From Pseudomonas quebecensis (GTDB lineage Bacteria; Pseudomonadota; Gammaproteobacteria; Pseudomonadales; Pseudomonadaceae), in assembly GCF_026410085.1 (NCBI RefSeq), contig NZ_CP112866.1, positions 3,347,001-3,411,000 on the forward strand: a stretch of 64,000 bases of DNA, given 5' to 3'. A model generated the notes under the pieces. The model ran no database searches. It was not told where the DNA came from and saw only the letters and a list, made by a program, of their open reading frames with translations. This document shows, piece by piece, positions 17,868 through 27,506 of the stretch. A program made the position numbers and the translations under genes. Within the stretch, counting starts at the first letter, position 1. The number at the start of each line of letters is the position of its first letter.

Positions 17868-18311
17868 CTATCGGGCCGGTGGGTTCTCGCCCAGCGGCAC
17901 CACCGCCATGGTCAGGCGCGATATGCATGTGGCCTTGCCTTCCTCGTTGCTCAGGCGAATATCCCACACCTGGGTGCTGCGCCCGATATGCACAGCCCTG
18001 GCCACCGCCGTCACCCGGCCGCTGCGCACACCGCGCAGGTGGTTGGCATTCACTTCCAGGCCCACGCAGTAGTATTTGCTGGTGTCGACGCACAGGTAGG
18101 CCGCCATCGAGCCGATGCTCTCGGCCAGCACCACCGACGCGCCGCCGTGCAGCAGGCCGAAAGGTTGATGCGTGCGCGCGTCAACCACCATGCTCGCGGT
18201 CAGGGACTCGTGGTCGAAACTTTCGAAGCGGATATCCAGCAATTCACCGATGGTGTTTTTCTGGCTGGCGTTGAGGTGTTCGATATTCGGTTGGGTGCGC
18301 CACAGGCTCAT
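17868..18311 (-). CDS. PaaI-type hotdog-fold thioesterase
   Basis: 147 residues from ATG 18311, supported by AAAGGA seven bases upstream. The hotdog signature HQPFGLLHGGASVVLAESIG is present with the Gly-Gly turn and acidic catalytic Glu, followed by VGLEVNANHLRGV. The closest general type is the 1,4-dihydroxy-2-naphthoyl-CoA hydrolase / EntH-like thioesterases that cleave acyl- or aroyl-CoA. I recall a matching thioesterase at P. aeruginosa PA1618. It is cytoplasmic. Pseudomonads lack menaquinone, so a menaquinone role is unlikely. Confidence 0.85.
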   Translation of the reverse strand: MSLWRTQPNIEHLNASQKNTIGELLDIRFESFDHESLTASMVVDARTHQPFGLLHGGASVVLAESIGSMAAYLCVDTSKYYCVGLEVNANHLRGVRSGRVTAVARAVHIGRSTQVWDIRLSNEEGKATCISRLTMAVVPLGENPPAR

Positions 18312-18448
18312 GCAGGTGTCCTTTGGTATTTTTATGATGACCCCAATCCTGCCACACAATCGTCTCGATGCGCGCGCTCCGGGCGTGTAAATGTGCGCCA
18401 TAAGTCGCATTGATGATGCGGGTTAACGCGAGGAAGGCGTTCGCACCG

Positions 18449-18898
18449 CTAGGGGTTTTGCACGCTCACCAGCCTCATCGACCCCGCCAGCAAGAACTCG
18501 CCTTCCAACTGCGCCAGGCTGGCGGTGTACATCGGCTGCGGTTGGCGCCAATGGCCGTGCTGGAGGAAGCTGATCAAATTGCCCACCAACGGCTGATGGC
18601 TGACCAGCAGCACGTTCTGCTCGCCGTCGAGGTGGGCCAGCACTTGCCGCGGATCGCCTTCGGGCGTCAGCCACGGCACGGTGTCAATATCCGGCTCAAA
18701 CCCCAGCGCCTCGCGCACCAGCTGAGCGGTTTGCTGCGCCCGTGTGTAAGGGCTGGCGATGATCGCGTCGAGGGGGTGGCCGATCAACCGTGCGGCGCTG
18801 CGCAGCACCTCTGCGCGGCCATGCTCGGTGAGGTTGCGTTCGGCGTCGGTGCGCACCTGGCTTTCGGCCTCACCGTGACGCAGGATCCACAGCTTCAC
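18449..18898 (-). CDS. sixA: Phosphohistidine phosphatase SixA
   Basis: 149 residues. LRHGEAE at the N-terminus is the RHG phospho-acceptor motif, SPYTRAQQTAQLV the second arginine element, and SHQPLVGNL the late catalytic histidine. SixA removes phosphate from phosphohistidine; in E. coli it acts on the nitrogen phosphotransferase protein NPr. It overlaps the upstream DUF4389 gene by four bases and sits third in a gpsA-DUF4389-sixA operon. Confidence 0.9.
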   Translation of the reverse strand: MKLWILRHGEAESQVRTDAERNLTEHGRAEVLRSAARLIGHPLDAIIASPYTRAQQTAQLVREALGFEPDIDTVPWLTPEGDPRQVLAHLDGEQNVLLVSHQPLVGNLISFLQHGHWRQPQPMYTASLAQLEGEFLLAGSMRLVSVQNP

Positions 18899-19242
18899 AA
18901 TTTCGGCTCTTCATCGCGCACCGGGTGCGGCGCCGCCGGCACGCTGTGGGGCGCCTCGCCTTCGGGTGCGCGTGGCGCCGGCCAGTCGGCGAACGGCCAG
19001 GGCTTTTGCTCGGTATGAAAGCTGCCGAACCGGCCGATCTGTGCAAGGAACTGGCTGAGGCTGTCGCCAAAATTCATCAGGCCCAGGTTCGGCGCGCCGT
19101 AGATCAGGCGATAAACCAGTTGCACCACTACCAGCGCACCGAGCAGGAACTGCGCCACCTGCCAGACCAGGGCGAACACCAGCATCCACAGGATGCGCAG
19201 GCCGATGGATTCGTACTTGGGAGCAGCTTTGGGATCGTTCAT
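18895..19242 (-). CDS. DUF4389 membrane protein
   Basis: 115 residues from ATG 19242 with GAGGA seven bases upstream. Residues about 18-50 form a hydrophobic stretch (IGLRILWMLVFALVWQVAQF then LLGALVVVQLVYRLIYG), followed by a conserved short amphipathic part and a proline/glutamate-rich C-terminal tail. This matches DUF4389, small inner-membrane proteins of unknown role often found beside gpsA or lipid genes. It starts 10 bases after gpsA ends and overlaps sixA by four. Confidence 0.8.
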   Translation of the reverse strand: MNDPKAAPKYESIGLRILWMLVFALVWQVAQFLLGALVVVQLVYRLIYGAPNLGLMNFGDSLSQFLAQIGRFGSFHTEQKPWPFADWPAPRAPEGEAPHSVPAAPHPVRDEEPKL

Positions 19243-19252
19243 GGTGCGTTCC

Positions 19253-20278
19253 TCAGTTGAAACCACTGGTGGAAATAAAGTCGACATCGGTTTTGGGCTC
19301 GGCCCGCATCAGCAGCTCGATCACTTGGTCCAAGGTGCGCCCTTCAAACAGGATAGCGTGCAACCCGGCGACCAACGGCATGTACACCCCGGCCTCCTGA
19401 GCCTTGGCCTTGAGAACCTTGAGCGTGTTGACCCCTTCGGCCACTTCGCCCAGGCGCGTGACCGCCTCATCCAGGCTCAAGCCCTGGCCCAGGGCAAACC
19501 CCACCTGATAATTGCGGCTTTTGGGCGAGGAGCAGGTGACGATCAGATCGCCCACGCCGGCCAGCCCGAGGAACGTCATAGGGTTGGCGCCCTGGTTCAC
19601 CGCGAAGCGGGTCATTTCCGCCAGGGCGCGGGTGATCAGCATGCTCTTGGTGTTTTCCCCCATGCCCAACGCCACCGCCATGCCGGCGATGATCGCGTAG
19701 ACGTTTTTCAACGCGCCGCCCAATTCGACACCAAAACGGTCGCTGCTGGCATAAACGCGGAACGTGCGACCATGCAGCACCGCCTGGACACGCTCGCAGA
19801 GCGCTTCGTCGGCGCTGGCCACCACGGTAGCGGTCAGCGCGTGCTCGGCCACCTCCCGCGCCAGGTTCGGCCCGGACAGCACACCAATGCGCGCCTGGGG
19901 CGCGATTTCTTCAAGGATCTCGCTCATCAACTTGAAGGTCTGCGCTTCGATGCCCTTGGTCAGGCTGACCAGCAGCTTGCCCGCGAGACGCTCGGCATGG
20001 GGCGCCAGCACCGTGCGCAAGGCGCTGGACGGCAGCGCGACGAAGCACAGCTCGCAGTCCGTGAGGGTAGCCAGCAGATCGGTGACCGGCTCGACTGCCG
20101 GGTGAATCTTGATGCCTTTGAGGTAACGGGGGTTTTCGCGGTGTACACGAATGGCCTCGGCCTGCTCGGGATCACGCATCCACTGGCGCACCGCATGGCC
20201 GTTCTCGGCCAGCAGGTTTGCCACGGCGGTCCCAAAACTTCCGCCTCCCAGGACCGCAATAGGGCGCTGTTGAGTCAT
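19253..20278 (-). CDS. gpsA: Glycerol-3-phosphate dehydrogenase [NAD(P)+]
   Basis: 341 residues from ATG 20278, the usual length. It has the Rossmann motif [19 protein letters not shown] with the catalytic lysine, [10 protein letters not shown], and [11 protein letters not shown] with the substrate-binding region. The enzyme reduces dihydroxyacetone phosphate to sn-glycerol-3-phosphate, the backbone of phospholipids, in the cytoplasm. It leads the gpsA-DUF4389-sixA operon and is divergent from the TonB receptor gene, with 195 bases between starts. Confidence 0.96.
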   Translation of the reverse strand: MTQQRPIAVLGGGSFGTAVANLLAENGHAVRQWMRDPEQAEAIRVHRENPRYLKGIKIHPAVEPVTDLLATLTDCELCFVALPSSALRTVLAPHAERLAGKLLVSLTKGIEAQTFKLMSEILEEIAPQARIGVLSGPNLAREVAEHALTATVVASADEALCERVQAVLHGRTFRVYASSDRFGVELGGALKNVYAIIAGMAVALGMGENTKSMLITRALAEMTRFAVNQGANPMTFLGLAGVGDLIVTCSSPKSRNYQVGFALGQGLSLDEAVTRLGEVAEGVNTLKVLKAKAQEAGVYMPLVAGLHAILFEGRTLDQVIELLMRAEPKTDVDFISTSGFN

Positions 20279-20473
20279 ATGCAATCCGTTAATCCATACC
20301 AGTGGCGATGGCGGCATTATACGGAGCGACCCGCCTGCGGCCAGCCCCCCTGTCGATTCGCGCGCTTGTCGGAAAATGCCACGGGTAGGTGAAGTAATTG
20401 CAGGGGCGACGACTGGCAAATGGCCGCGCCTCGGTTAACATGGGTGGCTATCCGTCATGATCAAGGCCGCACC

Positions 20474-22594
20474 GTGCATCTGCGCCCTCCTCCCCGTTCG
20501 TCTCTTCTGCTGATGCTGCTGTGCAGCAGTGCTGCACTGGCTGACGACTTGTTCCTCGACAGCCAGCCGCTGCCGCAGGTATTGACCGCCACGCGCCTCA
20601 AGCAGTCGGCCGCCGCCGTGCCCGGCAGCATGACGGTGATCGACAGCGAATTGATCAAGGCCAGCGGTGCGCGCGACATCAGCGAGCTGCTGCGCCTGGT
20701 GCCCGGCATGATGGTCGGCTACACCACCGGCAACCAGGCGGCGGTAAACTACCACGGCACCAGCGCCAGCGACGCCCGGCGCATGCAGGTGTTGATCGAC
20801 GGCCGCTCGGTATACCGCGCAGGCCTGGCCACAGTGGACTGGAGCGATATTCCGGTGGCCATGGAAGATATCGAGCGCATCGAGGTGTTCCGTGGCCCCA
20901 ACACCGTCAGCTACGGCGCCAATGCCTTGATGGCGGTGGTCAATATCCTCACGCGCTCACCGGCCAACAGCCATGGCTCGCGGGTCAAAGTGATTCGCGG
21001 CGAGCGCGGCATCAACGACTTCTATGCCAGCCAGGGCGCGGGCTGGGAAACCGGCGACCTGCGCCTGTCGCTGTCCGGGCAACAAGATGATGGTTTCGAC
21101 AGCGATGCCGCCGGTGCCGACCGCCGCGATGGCCGTCGCCTCAACCGCTTCAGCCTGGCCGTAAGCCAGACCTTGAATACGCAGCAGAGCATCGACTGGC
21201 AACTGGATGCGAAGGAAGGCACCAACCAGCGCCCTTACACCTACAGCCCGGTCTTCGCCGGCATTACCGAGGGCGGTACCAATTCCGACGTCACGTCCAA
21301 GGACTACGCCGGTTCCCTGCGCTGGAATTTCGACTTCAACCCGGAACACAGTTTGTATATCCAGGGCTCCGCTCAACGGTGGGACCGCCGGCAGATCTGG
21401 AAAGCCTGCGACGCCAAGGTCTCATTCAGCCCGGAACTGACCCAGCTGTGGCAACTGAACCCCAATTACGCGGAAAAGCTGGCCCGGCATATGGACACCT
21501 ACAGCCAGGGCAGCGCCCCGCCAGGCAGCGCCGCCGAGCAGGCGCTGGCCAACCAGGTGCTGGACCAATGGCGCAACGGCGCCAACCAGAGCGTATGCGG
21601 CGACATCGACCAGAGCACCCGGGAAAGCCGCTACGACCTGGAGATTCAGGACACCCTCAGCCTGTCCGACAGCCTGCGCCTGGTCAGTGGCATGAACTAT
21701 CGCTATGACCGTGCCGACTCCGACACCTATTTCAACGGCACCCTGGACGACACCACCTGGCGCCTGTTCGGCCAGTTGGAATGGCGCGCCAGCGAACACT
21801 GGTTGCTGCAGGGTGGCGCCATGTATGAAGACACTCACCTGAGCGGCAATTCGCTGACGCCCCGGGTGGCGGTCAACTACCTGATCAACCCGCGTCACGG
21901 CCTGCGCGCGGTGTACTCCGAGGCGATCCGCTCGCCGGACATGTTCGAGAACAACGTCAACTGGAGCTACCGCGTCACTAACTTGAGCTCGCCGGCGTTC
22001 GGACAAAGCTCCGCGCAATACTTCGTAAAAACACGTGGCCCCGGCAACCTCGATAAAGAGCTGATGCGCTCACGGGAATTGGGTTACAACGGGTTTTTCG
22101 CCGACGTCGGCCTGAACATGGACGTGAAGCTGTTCTATGACGAGATCACCGACATGATCAGCTCGCCGCTGCGCAATAACCAATACATCGCCAGCAACGC
22201 CAACAGTTCGCGGTTCACCGGCGCCGAAACCCAATTGGACTGGCGCGTCAGCAACGCCGACCGCCTGCGCATGACCTATGCGTACGTCGACGCCACCGCC
22301 AGCAACCCCAGGGACAAGGCGCAAACCGCACGCAACAGTGGCTCGGCCGGCTGGCTGCGTGAATGGGGTCGCGGCTGGTCCAGCGCGCTGTTCTACTATG
22401 GCGACGACGCCCTCAACCAGTACCGCTTCGAACGGGTCGACCTGCGCGTGGCCAAACGCATTGCCTTGGGCAAAGCCAATGTGGAACTGGCCGGCATGCT
22501 GCAGCAGCGCCTCGACGACCAGCCCACCACATGGGCCGACAACACCTATGACCAGCGCCACGTGCTGTACTTCAGTGCGGAGCTGGAGTTCTAG
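20474..22594 (+). CDS. TonB-dependent outer-membrane receptor of a three-gene sensory operon
   Basis: 706 residues from GTG 20474, chosen for AAGG seven bases upstream and because it opens a clean signal peptide (LLLMLLCSSAALA-DD). A TonB-box-like PQVLTAT is at the mature N-terminus, then a plug domain (ISELLRLVPGMMVG, VLIDGRSVYRAG, IERIEVFRGPNTVSYGANA, AVVNILT) and a long barrel ending in YFSAELEF with terminal aromatic F. Two cysteines (in WKACDAK and SVCGDI) may form an extracellular disulphide. The substrate is unknown. The next gene starts one base after the stop, so it is co-translated with a periplasmic binding protein and a hybrid kinase. I recall related genes beside gpsA and fabA in P. 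aeruginosa (PA1613 region). Confidence 0.88.
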   Translation: MHLRPPPRSSLLLMLLCSSAALADDLFLDSQPLPQVLTATRLKQSAAAVPGSMTVIDSELIKASGARDISELLRLVPGMMVGYTTGNQAAVNYHGTSASDARRMQVLIDGRSVYRAGLATVDWSDIPVAMEDIERIEVFRGPNTVSYGANALMAVVNILTRSPANSHGSRVKVIRGERGINDFYASQGAGWETGDLRLSLSGQQDDGFDSDAAGADRRDGRRLNRFSLAVSQTLNTQQSIDWQLDAKEGTNQRPYTYSPVFAGITEGGTNSDVTSKDYAGSLRWNFDFNPEHSLYIQGSAQRWDRRQIWKACDAKVSFSPELTQLWQLNPNYAEKLARHMDTYSQGSAPPGSAAEQALANQVLDQWRNGANQSVCGDIDQSTRESRYDLEIQDTLSLSDSLRLVSGMNYRYDRADSDTYFNGTLDDTTWRLFGQLEWRASEHWLLQGGAMYEDTHLSGNSLTPRVAVNYLINPRHGLRAVYSEAIRSPDMFENNVNWSYRVTNLSSPAFGQSSAQYFVKTRGPGNLDKELMRSRELGYNGFFADVGLNMDVKLFYDEITDMISSPLRNNQYIASNANSSRFTGAETQLDWRVSNADRLRMTYAYVDATASNPRDKAQTARNSGSAGWLREWGRGWSSALFYYGDDALNQYRFERVDLRVAKRIALGKANVELAGMLQQRLDDQPTTWADNTYDQRHVLYFSAELEF

Positions 22595-22595
22595 C

Positions 22596-23525
22596 ATGGC
22601 CGCCCCGTCACGGATGACCTTCTCCTTCATCTCCGCGCTCTGGCGCCGCTGTTCGTTGCTGGCGTGCCTGCTGCTGGCTGCACCGGCATGGGCCGCCGAG
22701 GTATTGCTGACGGCCGCCGAAGACAGTGACGGGGTGCAGGCCTTTACTCAGGCCCTGGCGCGGCAACGCCCCGAAGACCATGTGACGTTCACCCCGCTCA
22801 AAGACTTACCCGCGCCCGGCCGCCTGCCCGCCAGCACACGCTTGATCCTGCTCGACCTGCCCAGTCTCGACTGGCGCCTGCAGGACGATCAGGGCCCACC
22901 GACGCTGGTGCTGCGCATCAGCCGGCTGCAAGCACATCAGCACCCGGGCGCTGCGCAACATGCCCATGTCAGCCTGCTATGGAGCGACCCGCCGCTGGCG
23001 CGCCAACTGCGCCTGATTACGCGCATCCTGCCCCAGGCACGCCGGATCGGCGTTCTGTATGGCGCCGAAAGCGAGTTCCTGCTGCCCGAACTGCGTCAGC
23101 ATGCCGCCCCCCTGAACCTGGAAATCGTGCCCCAGCGTTGGGACAACACCAGTGACAGTCGCCCTCTGCAAAGCCTGTTCAGGAACAGCGACGTACTGCT
23201 GGGCCTGGATGACCCACAGCTGTACAACCCGAAAACCGCAAAAAACCTGTTGTTGAGCAGCTACGCCCAGCAACTGCCGCTGGTGGGCCCCAACGCCGGC
23301 TTTGTGCGGGCCGGCAGCCTGGCCAGCACTTACAGCGACCAGACCGACTGGCTGGCGGTACTCGACCGTTTGCTCGACCATGCCCCCGCCAACTGGCCGC
23401 GCTCGGTGTACCCGGACCATTTCAAAGTGGTGGGCAATGCCCAAGTGGCGCGCTCGCTGGGGATCGAACAGGTCGATGAAGCCCAGGTCGCGGCGCAACT
23501 GGCCGAAGGAGAAAAACGCCCATGA
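22596..23525 (+). CDS. Periplasmic ABC-type substrate-binding protein without transporter genes
   Basis: 309 residues from ATG 22596 (GGAG seven bases upstream, inside the receptor gene). A signal peptide ends near [10 protein letters not shown]. The fold resembles the ABC_sub_bind group (PF04392-like): [20 protein letters not shown] followed by [17 protein letters not shown] and [13 protein letters not shown] are characteristic. No permease or ATPase gene is nearby. The gene starts one base after a TonB receptor and overlaps a hybrid kinase by four bases (ATGA). The context argues for a sensory role: periplasmic ligand presentation to the kinase. The ligand is unknown. Confidence 0.75.
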   Translation: MAAPSRMTFSFISALWRRCSLLACLLLAAPAWAAEVLLTAAEDSDGVQAFTQALARQRPEDHVTFTPLKDLPAPGRLPASTRLILLDLPSLDWRLQDDQGPPTLVLRISRLQAHQHPGAAQHAHVSLLWSDPPLARQLRLITRILPQARRIGVLYGAESEFLLPELRQHAAPLNLEIVPQRWDNTSDSRPLQSLFRNSDVLLGLDDPQLYNPKTAKNLLLSSYAQQLPLVGPNAGFVRAGSLASTYSDQTDWLAVLDRLLDHAPANWPRSVYPDHFKVVGNAQVARSLGIEQVDEAQVAAQLAEGEKRP

Positions 23526-25423
23526 CCCTGCGCCGTCGTTGGGACATCAATACCCGTACCCAGCTCATTACCCTGGGCCCGGCGCTGGTGCTGACATTGC
23601 TGCTGATCAGCTTCTTTACCTTCGTGCGCATCCAGGACCTGCGCCAGGAGCTGGACCACACCGGGCAACTGATCGCCAACCAGTTGGCGCCGGCCACTGA
23701 ATATGGGGTGATTTCCGGCAACACCGACGTGCTCGAGAGCCTGCTGCGCGCCACGCTGGCGACGCCTCATGTACGTTTCCTGGAGATTCAGGACAGCACC
23801 GAGAATATTCTGGTGTACGTCGAACAGCCTTCGGAAAAACATGATCGCTCGCTGTCGGTAAAAGTGTTCCAGGCGCCGATTCGCCTGCAGCATATCCAGC
23901 TGGGCAACGACTTTTTTCAGGACAACCTCAACGAAACCAAGGCGCCGCGTGCCGACTACCTGGGTCGGGTCATCGTCGGTATGTCCAACGATGCGTTCAG
24001 CCAGCGCCAGCAGGAGATCCTGCTCAAGGCCGGCATCCTGGCGCTGTTCACGCTGCTGTTTACCTTCCTGCTGGCCCGGCGCCTGGCCGCCAGCCTGTCG
24101 CAGCCGATCAGCGCCATGGGCACTGCGGTAAAAGCTATCCAGCAGGGCCACTACAAGACCGCGCTGCCGATCGTGGATGACTCGGAGCTGGGCGATCTGT
24201 CGCGGCATATCAACAACCTGGCCGAAGGCCTCAACCAGGCCAGTCGCGAACAACAGCAGGCCATGGCCCAATTGATCCAGACCCGCGAAGAGGCCGAGCG
24301 CGCGAATAACGCCAAATCGGATTTCCTGGCCATGATGAGCCATGAATTGCGCACTCCGATGAACGGCGTGCTGGGCATGCTGCAGTTGCTGGAAACCACC
24401 GAGATGACCGAGGAACAGACCGAATATGCGGCGCTGGCCTCCGAATCCACCGAGCATTTGCTCAAGGTGATCAACGACATCCTCGATTTCTCGCGCATCG
24501 AACGGGCGGCCCTGGAGCTGGAACATATCCCCTTCAACCTGGCCGACCTGATCAACAGCTGCGCCCAAGCCTTCCAGCACAGCGCCCAGCAGCGCGGGCT
24601 GGCGCTGCGACTGCCGATCCCGCCGGGCATGGAGGCGCTGCGGGTGCGGGGCGACCCCACGCGTATCCGGCAGATTCTGGTGAACCTGATCGGCAACGCA
24701 TTGAAGTTCACCGAGCAGGGCAGCGTGAGCGTCGAACCCCATTGGCAGACCCTCGACCATGAGCTGGTGTGGTTTACCTGCACCGTGCGCGACAGCGGAA
24801 TCGGAATTTGCGCCGAACGCCTGGAACTGATGTTCGATGCGTTCCAGCAAGCCGACAGCTCCATATCCAGGCGCTACGGCGGCACGGGCCTGGGCCTGCC
24901 CATCGCGCGTACGCTGGCCGAACGCATGGGCGGCACACTGCGCGCCCAGAGTGAAGAAGGCCGTGGCTCGGTGTTTACCCTTGAGCTCCCGCTGGCCATC
25001 GACCAGCACAGCCTGCCCTCCGCTCCCCCCGATGCCGAGCGCAAAGGCGCCGCCGGCGAAGGCCGTCACGTGCTGCTGGTGGAGGACAATCCGGTCAACC
25101 GCACCGTGGTGGAAGCCATGCTGCGCAGCCTCGGGTACGAGGTGAGCCTGGCCACCGACGGCGCCGAAGCCATCCGCAGCGCCGAAAGCCTGATTTTCAC
25201 GGCGATCCTGATGGATTGCCGCCTGCCGCTGATCGATGGTTACGAAGCCACTCGGCAGATTCGCCGGTTACCCGGCTGCGCCGACCTGCCCATCATTGCC
25301 CTGACCGCCAACGCCTTGCAGGGCGACCGTGAAGCTTGCCTGGCGGCGGGAATGAACGATTACCTGGCCAAGCCGTTCAAACGTACCGATCTGCAGCAAA
25401 TCCTGCAGCGCTGGGTGCAGTAA
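23522..25423 (+). CDS. Hybrid sensor histidine kinase, BarA/PA1611-like
   Basis: 633 residues. TM1 about 15-34, a periplasmic sensor about 36-165 opening with [20 protein letters not shown] (BarA/GacS-like), TM2 about 166-185, HAMP 186-240, HisKA with His274 in [12 protein letters not shown], HATPase with [14 protein letters not shown] and [10 protein letters not shown], then a receiver at 515-630 with Asp565 and Lys617. There is no Hpt domain, so phosphate must pass to a separate Hpt protein. Domain order and position before fabA-fabB match P. aeruginosa PA1611, reported to interact with RetS and affect Gac signalling. It is the last gene of the receptor operon. Confidence 0.9.
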   Translation: MTLRRRWDINTRTQLITLGPALVLTLLLISFFTFVRIQDLRQELDHTGQLIANQLAPATEYGVISGNTDVLESLLRATLATPHVRFLEIQDSTENILVYVEQPSEKHDRSLSVKVFQAPIRLQHIQLGNDFFQDNLNETKAPRADYLGRVIVGMSNDAFSQRQQEILLKAGILALFTLLFTFLLARRLAASLSQPISAMGTAVKAIQQGHYKTALPIVDDSELGDLSRHINNLAEGLNQASREQQQAMAQLIQTREEAERANNAKSDFLAMMSHELRTPMNGVLGMLQLLETTEMTEEQTEYAALASESTEHLLKVINDILDFSRIERAALELEHIPFNLADLINSCAQAFQHSAQQRGLALRLPIPPGMEALRVRGDPTRIRQILVNLIGNALKFTEQGSVSVEPHWQTLDHELVWFTCTVRDSGIGICAERLELMFDAFQQADSSISRRYGGTGLGLPIARTLAERMGGTLRAQSEEGRGSVFTLELPLAIDQHSLPSAPPDAERKGAAGEGRHVLLVEDNPVNRTVVEAMLRSLGYEVSLATDGAEAIRSAESLIFTAILMDCRLPLIDGYEATRQIRRLPGCADLPIIALTANALQGDREACLAAGMNDYLAKPFKRTDLQQILQRWVQ

Positions 25424-25490
25424 TGCCGCGCGATGAGCCAACTGCGACTGGCGTGAAAGACGAAAGTGCGGCAGTCTTAGGCACCCAAAT

Positions 25491-25508
25491 GGGCCCTTGA
25501 ACGGGCCC
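25491..25508 (+). terminator. Short hairpin after the hybrid kinase, weak terminator candidate
   Basis: GGGCCC TTGAAC GGGCCC: a 6-bp all-GC stem with a 6-base loop, followed by GGTTTAAC. It lies 67 bases past the kinase stop and upstream of the fabA control region. T-content after the stem is poor. Confidence 0.4.
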
Positions 25509-25521
25509 GGTTTAACATTTC

Positions 25522-25539
25522 AGTGAACATGTGTACATT
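25522..25539. promoter_or_regulatory. Candidate DesT-like operator upstream of fabA
   Basis: AGTGAACATGTGTACATT resembles, by my count at 12 of 18 positions, the P. aeruginosa DesT palindrome AGTGAACGCTTGTTGACT as I recall it. DesT is a TetR repressor that senses fatty-acid unsaturation and is reported to affect fabAB. The site lies about 135 bases before the fabA start. The exact promoter could not be placed with confidence. Confidence 0.4.
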
Positions 25540-25672
25540 GAGTACCTTGACGCTGTGACTTTCACTACAACGCAATAGTCTATGTGTAGGCTGCCGACAT
25601 GAGGCATGAACGCTTCATTCGGTTCGGGAAGATCTACCCTACCCTGCCGCATGGGATTATTGAGGAGCTCGC

Positions 25673-26188
25673 ATGACCAAACAAAACGCCTTTACCCGGG
25701 AAGACCTGCTGCGCTGCAGTCGCGGTGAGCTGTTCGGCCCAGGTAACGCGCAACTGCCCGCCCCCAACATGCTGATGGTGGATCGCATCACCCATATCAG
25801 CGAAGAAGGTGGCAAGTACGGCAAAGGTGAATTGGTCGCCGAGCTGGATATCACCCCGGACCTATGGTTCTTCGCCTGCCATTTTGAAGGCGATCCTGTG
25901 ATGCCAGGTTGCCTGGGCCTCGACGCCATGTGGCAGTTGGTCGGTTTCTTCCTCGGTTGGCAAGGCCTGCCGGGGCGCGGCCGTGCCCTGGGTTCGGGCG
26001 AAGTGAAATTCTTCGGACAGGTCCTGCCGACCGCGAAGAAAGTCACCTATAACATTCAAATCAAGCGCGTCCTCAAGGGCAAGCTGAACCTGGCCATCGC
26101 CGATGGTTCGGTGAGCGTCGACGGTCGCGAGATCTATACTGCCGAAGGCCTTCGGGTCGGCGTATTCACTTCCACTGACAACTTTTAA
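25673..26188 (+). CDS. fabA: 3-hydroxydecanoyl-ACP dehydratase/isomerase
   Basis: 171 residues, the standard length. His70 in [14 protein letters not shown] and Asp84 in [11 protein letters not shown] form the FabA catalytic pair. The enzyme dehydrates 3-hydroxydecanoyl-ACP and isomerises trans-2- to cis-3-decenoyl-ACP, the branch into unsaturated fatty acids. GAGGAG five bases before the ATG is a strong ribosome site. fabB follows after 11 bases, the usual fabAB operon. A DesT-like site lies upstream. Confidence 0.97.
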   Translation: MTKQNAFTREDLLRCSRGELFGPGNAQLPAPNMLMVDRITHISEEGGKYGKGELVAELDITPDLWFFACHFEGDPVMPGCLGLDAMWQLVGFFLGWQGLPGRGRALGSGEVKFFGQVLPTAKKVTYNIQIKRVLKGKLNLAIADGSVSVDGREIYTAEGLRVGVFTSTDNF

Positions 26189-26199
26189 GGGTTATCCGC

Positions 26200-27420
26200 A
26201 TGCGCCGCGTCGTTATCACTGGTCTGGGCATCGTTTCTTGCCTGGGCAATGACAAAGAGACCGTCACCGCTAACCTGCGTGCAAGTCGCCCTGGCATCCG
26301 CTTCAACCCGGAATATGCCGAAATGGGTCTGCGTAGCCAGGTTTCCGGCTCCATCGACCTGCCCCTCGAAGAATTGATTGATCGCAAGATCTACCGCTTC
26401 GTCGGCCACGCCGCCGCCTACGCCTACCTGGCCATGAAAGACGCGATTGCCGACTCCGGCCTGAGCGAAGACCAGGTGTCGAACGTGCGCACCGGCCTGA
26501 TCGCCGGTTCGGGCGGTGCATCCACCCTGAACCAGATGGAAGCGCTGGACATCCTGCGCGAAAAAGGCGTGAAGCGTGTCGGCCCGTACCGTGTGACCCG
26601 TACCATGGGCAGCACCGTTTCGGCCTGCCTGGCCACTCCGTTCCAGATCAAGGGCGTGAACTACTCGATCTCCTCCGCCTGCGCCACCAGTGCTCACTGC
26701 ATCGGCACTGCAGTCGAGCAGATCCAGTTGGGCAAGCAGGACATCGTATTCGCCGGCGGCGGTGAAGAAGAACATTGGAGCCAGTCGTTCCTGTTCGACG
26801 CCATGGGCGCGCTGTCCACCCAGTACAACGAAACCCCGGAAAAAGCCTCCCGTGCCTACGACGCCAAGCGTGACGGTTTCGTCATTGCCGGCGGTGGCGG
26901 CATGGTGGTGGTCGAGGAGCTGGAACACGCCCTGGCCCGTGGCGCCAAGATCTACGCGGAAATCGTCGGTTACGGTGCCACGTCCGACGGCTACGACATG
27001 GTTGCGCCAAGCGGTGAAGGCGCGATCCGCTGCATGCAGATGGCGATGTCCACTGTCGACACCCCAATCGACTACCTGAACACCCACGGTACTTCGACTC
27101 CGGTCGGCGACGCCAAGGAAATGGAAGGCGTACGTGCGGTATTCGGCGACAAGGCACCGAAAATCAGCTCTACCAAGAGCCTGTCCGGTCACTCCCTGGG
27201 TGCCGCCGGCGTTCACGAAGCGATCTACTGCCTGCTGATGATGGAAGGCAACTTCATGGCCGGCTCGGCCAACATCGACGAGATCGACCCGGTCGTCGCC
27301 GATATGCCGATCCTGACCAAGACCGTCGAGAACGCCAAGATCGACACCGTGATGAGCAACAGCTTCGGCTTCGGTGGCACTAACGCTACCCTGGTGCTCA
27401 AGCGCTGGCAGGGCAAGTAA
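26200..27420 (+). CDS. fabB: 3-oxoacyl-ACP synthase I
   Basis: 406 residues. The Cys-His-His triad is in place: Cys161 in [12 protein letters not shown], His296 in [11 protein letters not shown] and His331 in [11 protein letters not shown]. FabB elongates cis-3-decenoyl-ACP with malonyl-ACP and so commits carbon to unsaturated chains made by FabA. It is co-transcribed with fabA and ends at a strong bidirectional terminator. Confidence 0.97.
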   Translation: MRRVVITGLGIVSCLGNDKETVTANLRASRPGIRFNPEYAEMGLRSQVSGSIDLPLEELIDRKIYRFVGHAAAYAYLAMKDAIADSGLSEDQVSNVRTGLIAGSGGASTLNQMEALDILREKGVKRVGPYRVTRTMGSTVSACLATPFQIKGVNYSISSACATSAHCIGTAVEQIQLGKQDIVFAGGGEEEHWSQSFLFDAMGALSTQYNETPEKASRAYDAKRDGFVIAGGGGMVVVEELEHALARGAKIYAEIVGYGATSDGYDMVAPSGEGAIRCMQMAMSTVDTPIDYLNTHGTSTPVGDAKEMEGVRAVFGDKAPKISSTKSLSGHSLGAAGVHEAIYCLLMMEGNFMAGSANIDEIDPVVADMPILTKTVENAKIDTVMSNSFGFGGTNATLVLKRWQGK

Positions 27421-27437
27421 GCCTTGTAGGTTGCTCC

Positions 27438-27476
27438 CCATGAAAAAGCCCCGACTGGTTCGGGGCTTTTTCATGG
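27438..27476. terminator. Bidirectional terminator between fabB and the amidohydrolase
   Basis: A perfect 17-bp inverted repeat (from CCATGAAAAAGCCCCGA to its complement) with a 5-base loop CTGGT, built around a GC core with A/T tracts on both sides. It can serve both convergent genes. Confidence 0.9.
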
Positions 27477-27506
27477 GCCACGGAAAATCCTGGCAGGGGC
27501 GCGGGC

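Noticed and set aside
17771..18448. AMP-binding enzyme gene expected near the thioesterase by memory of P. aeruginosa (PA1617)
   Set aside because: No such open frame exists here; the region holds only the thioesterase and short gaps. I cannot tell loss from a different ancestral order.
22278..22595. Upstream extension of the binding-protein gene
   Set aside because: It overlaps the 3' third of the TonB receptor in another frame; the ribosome site and signal peptide fix the start at 22596.
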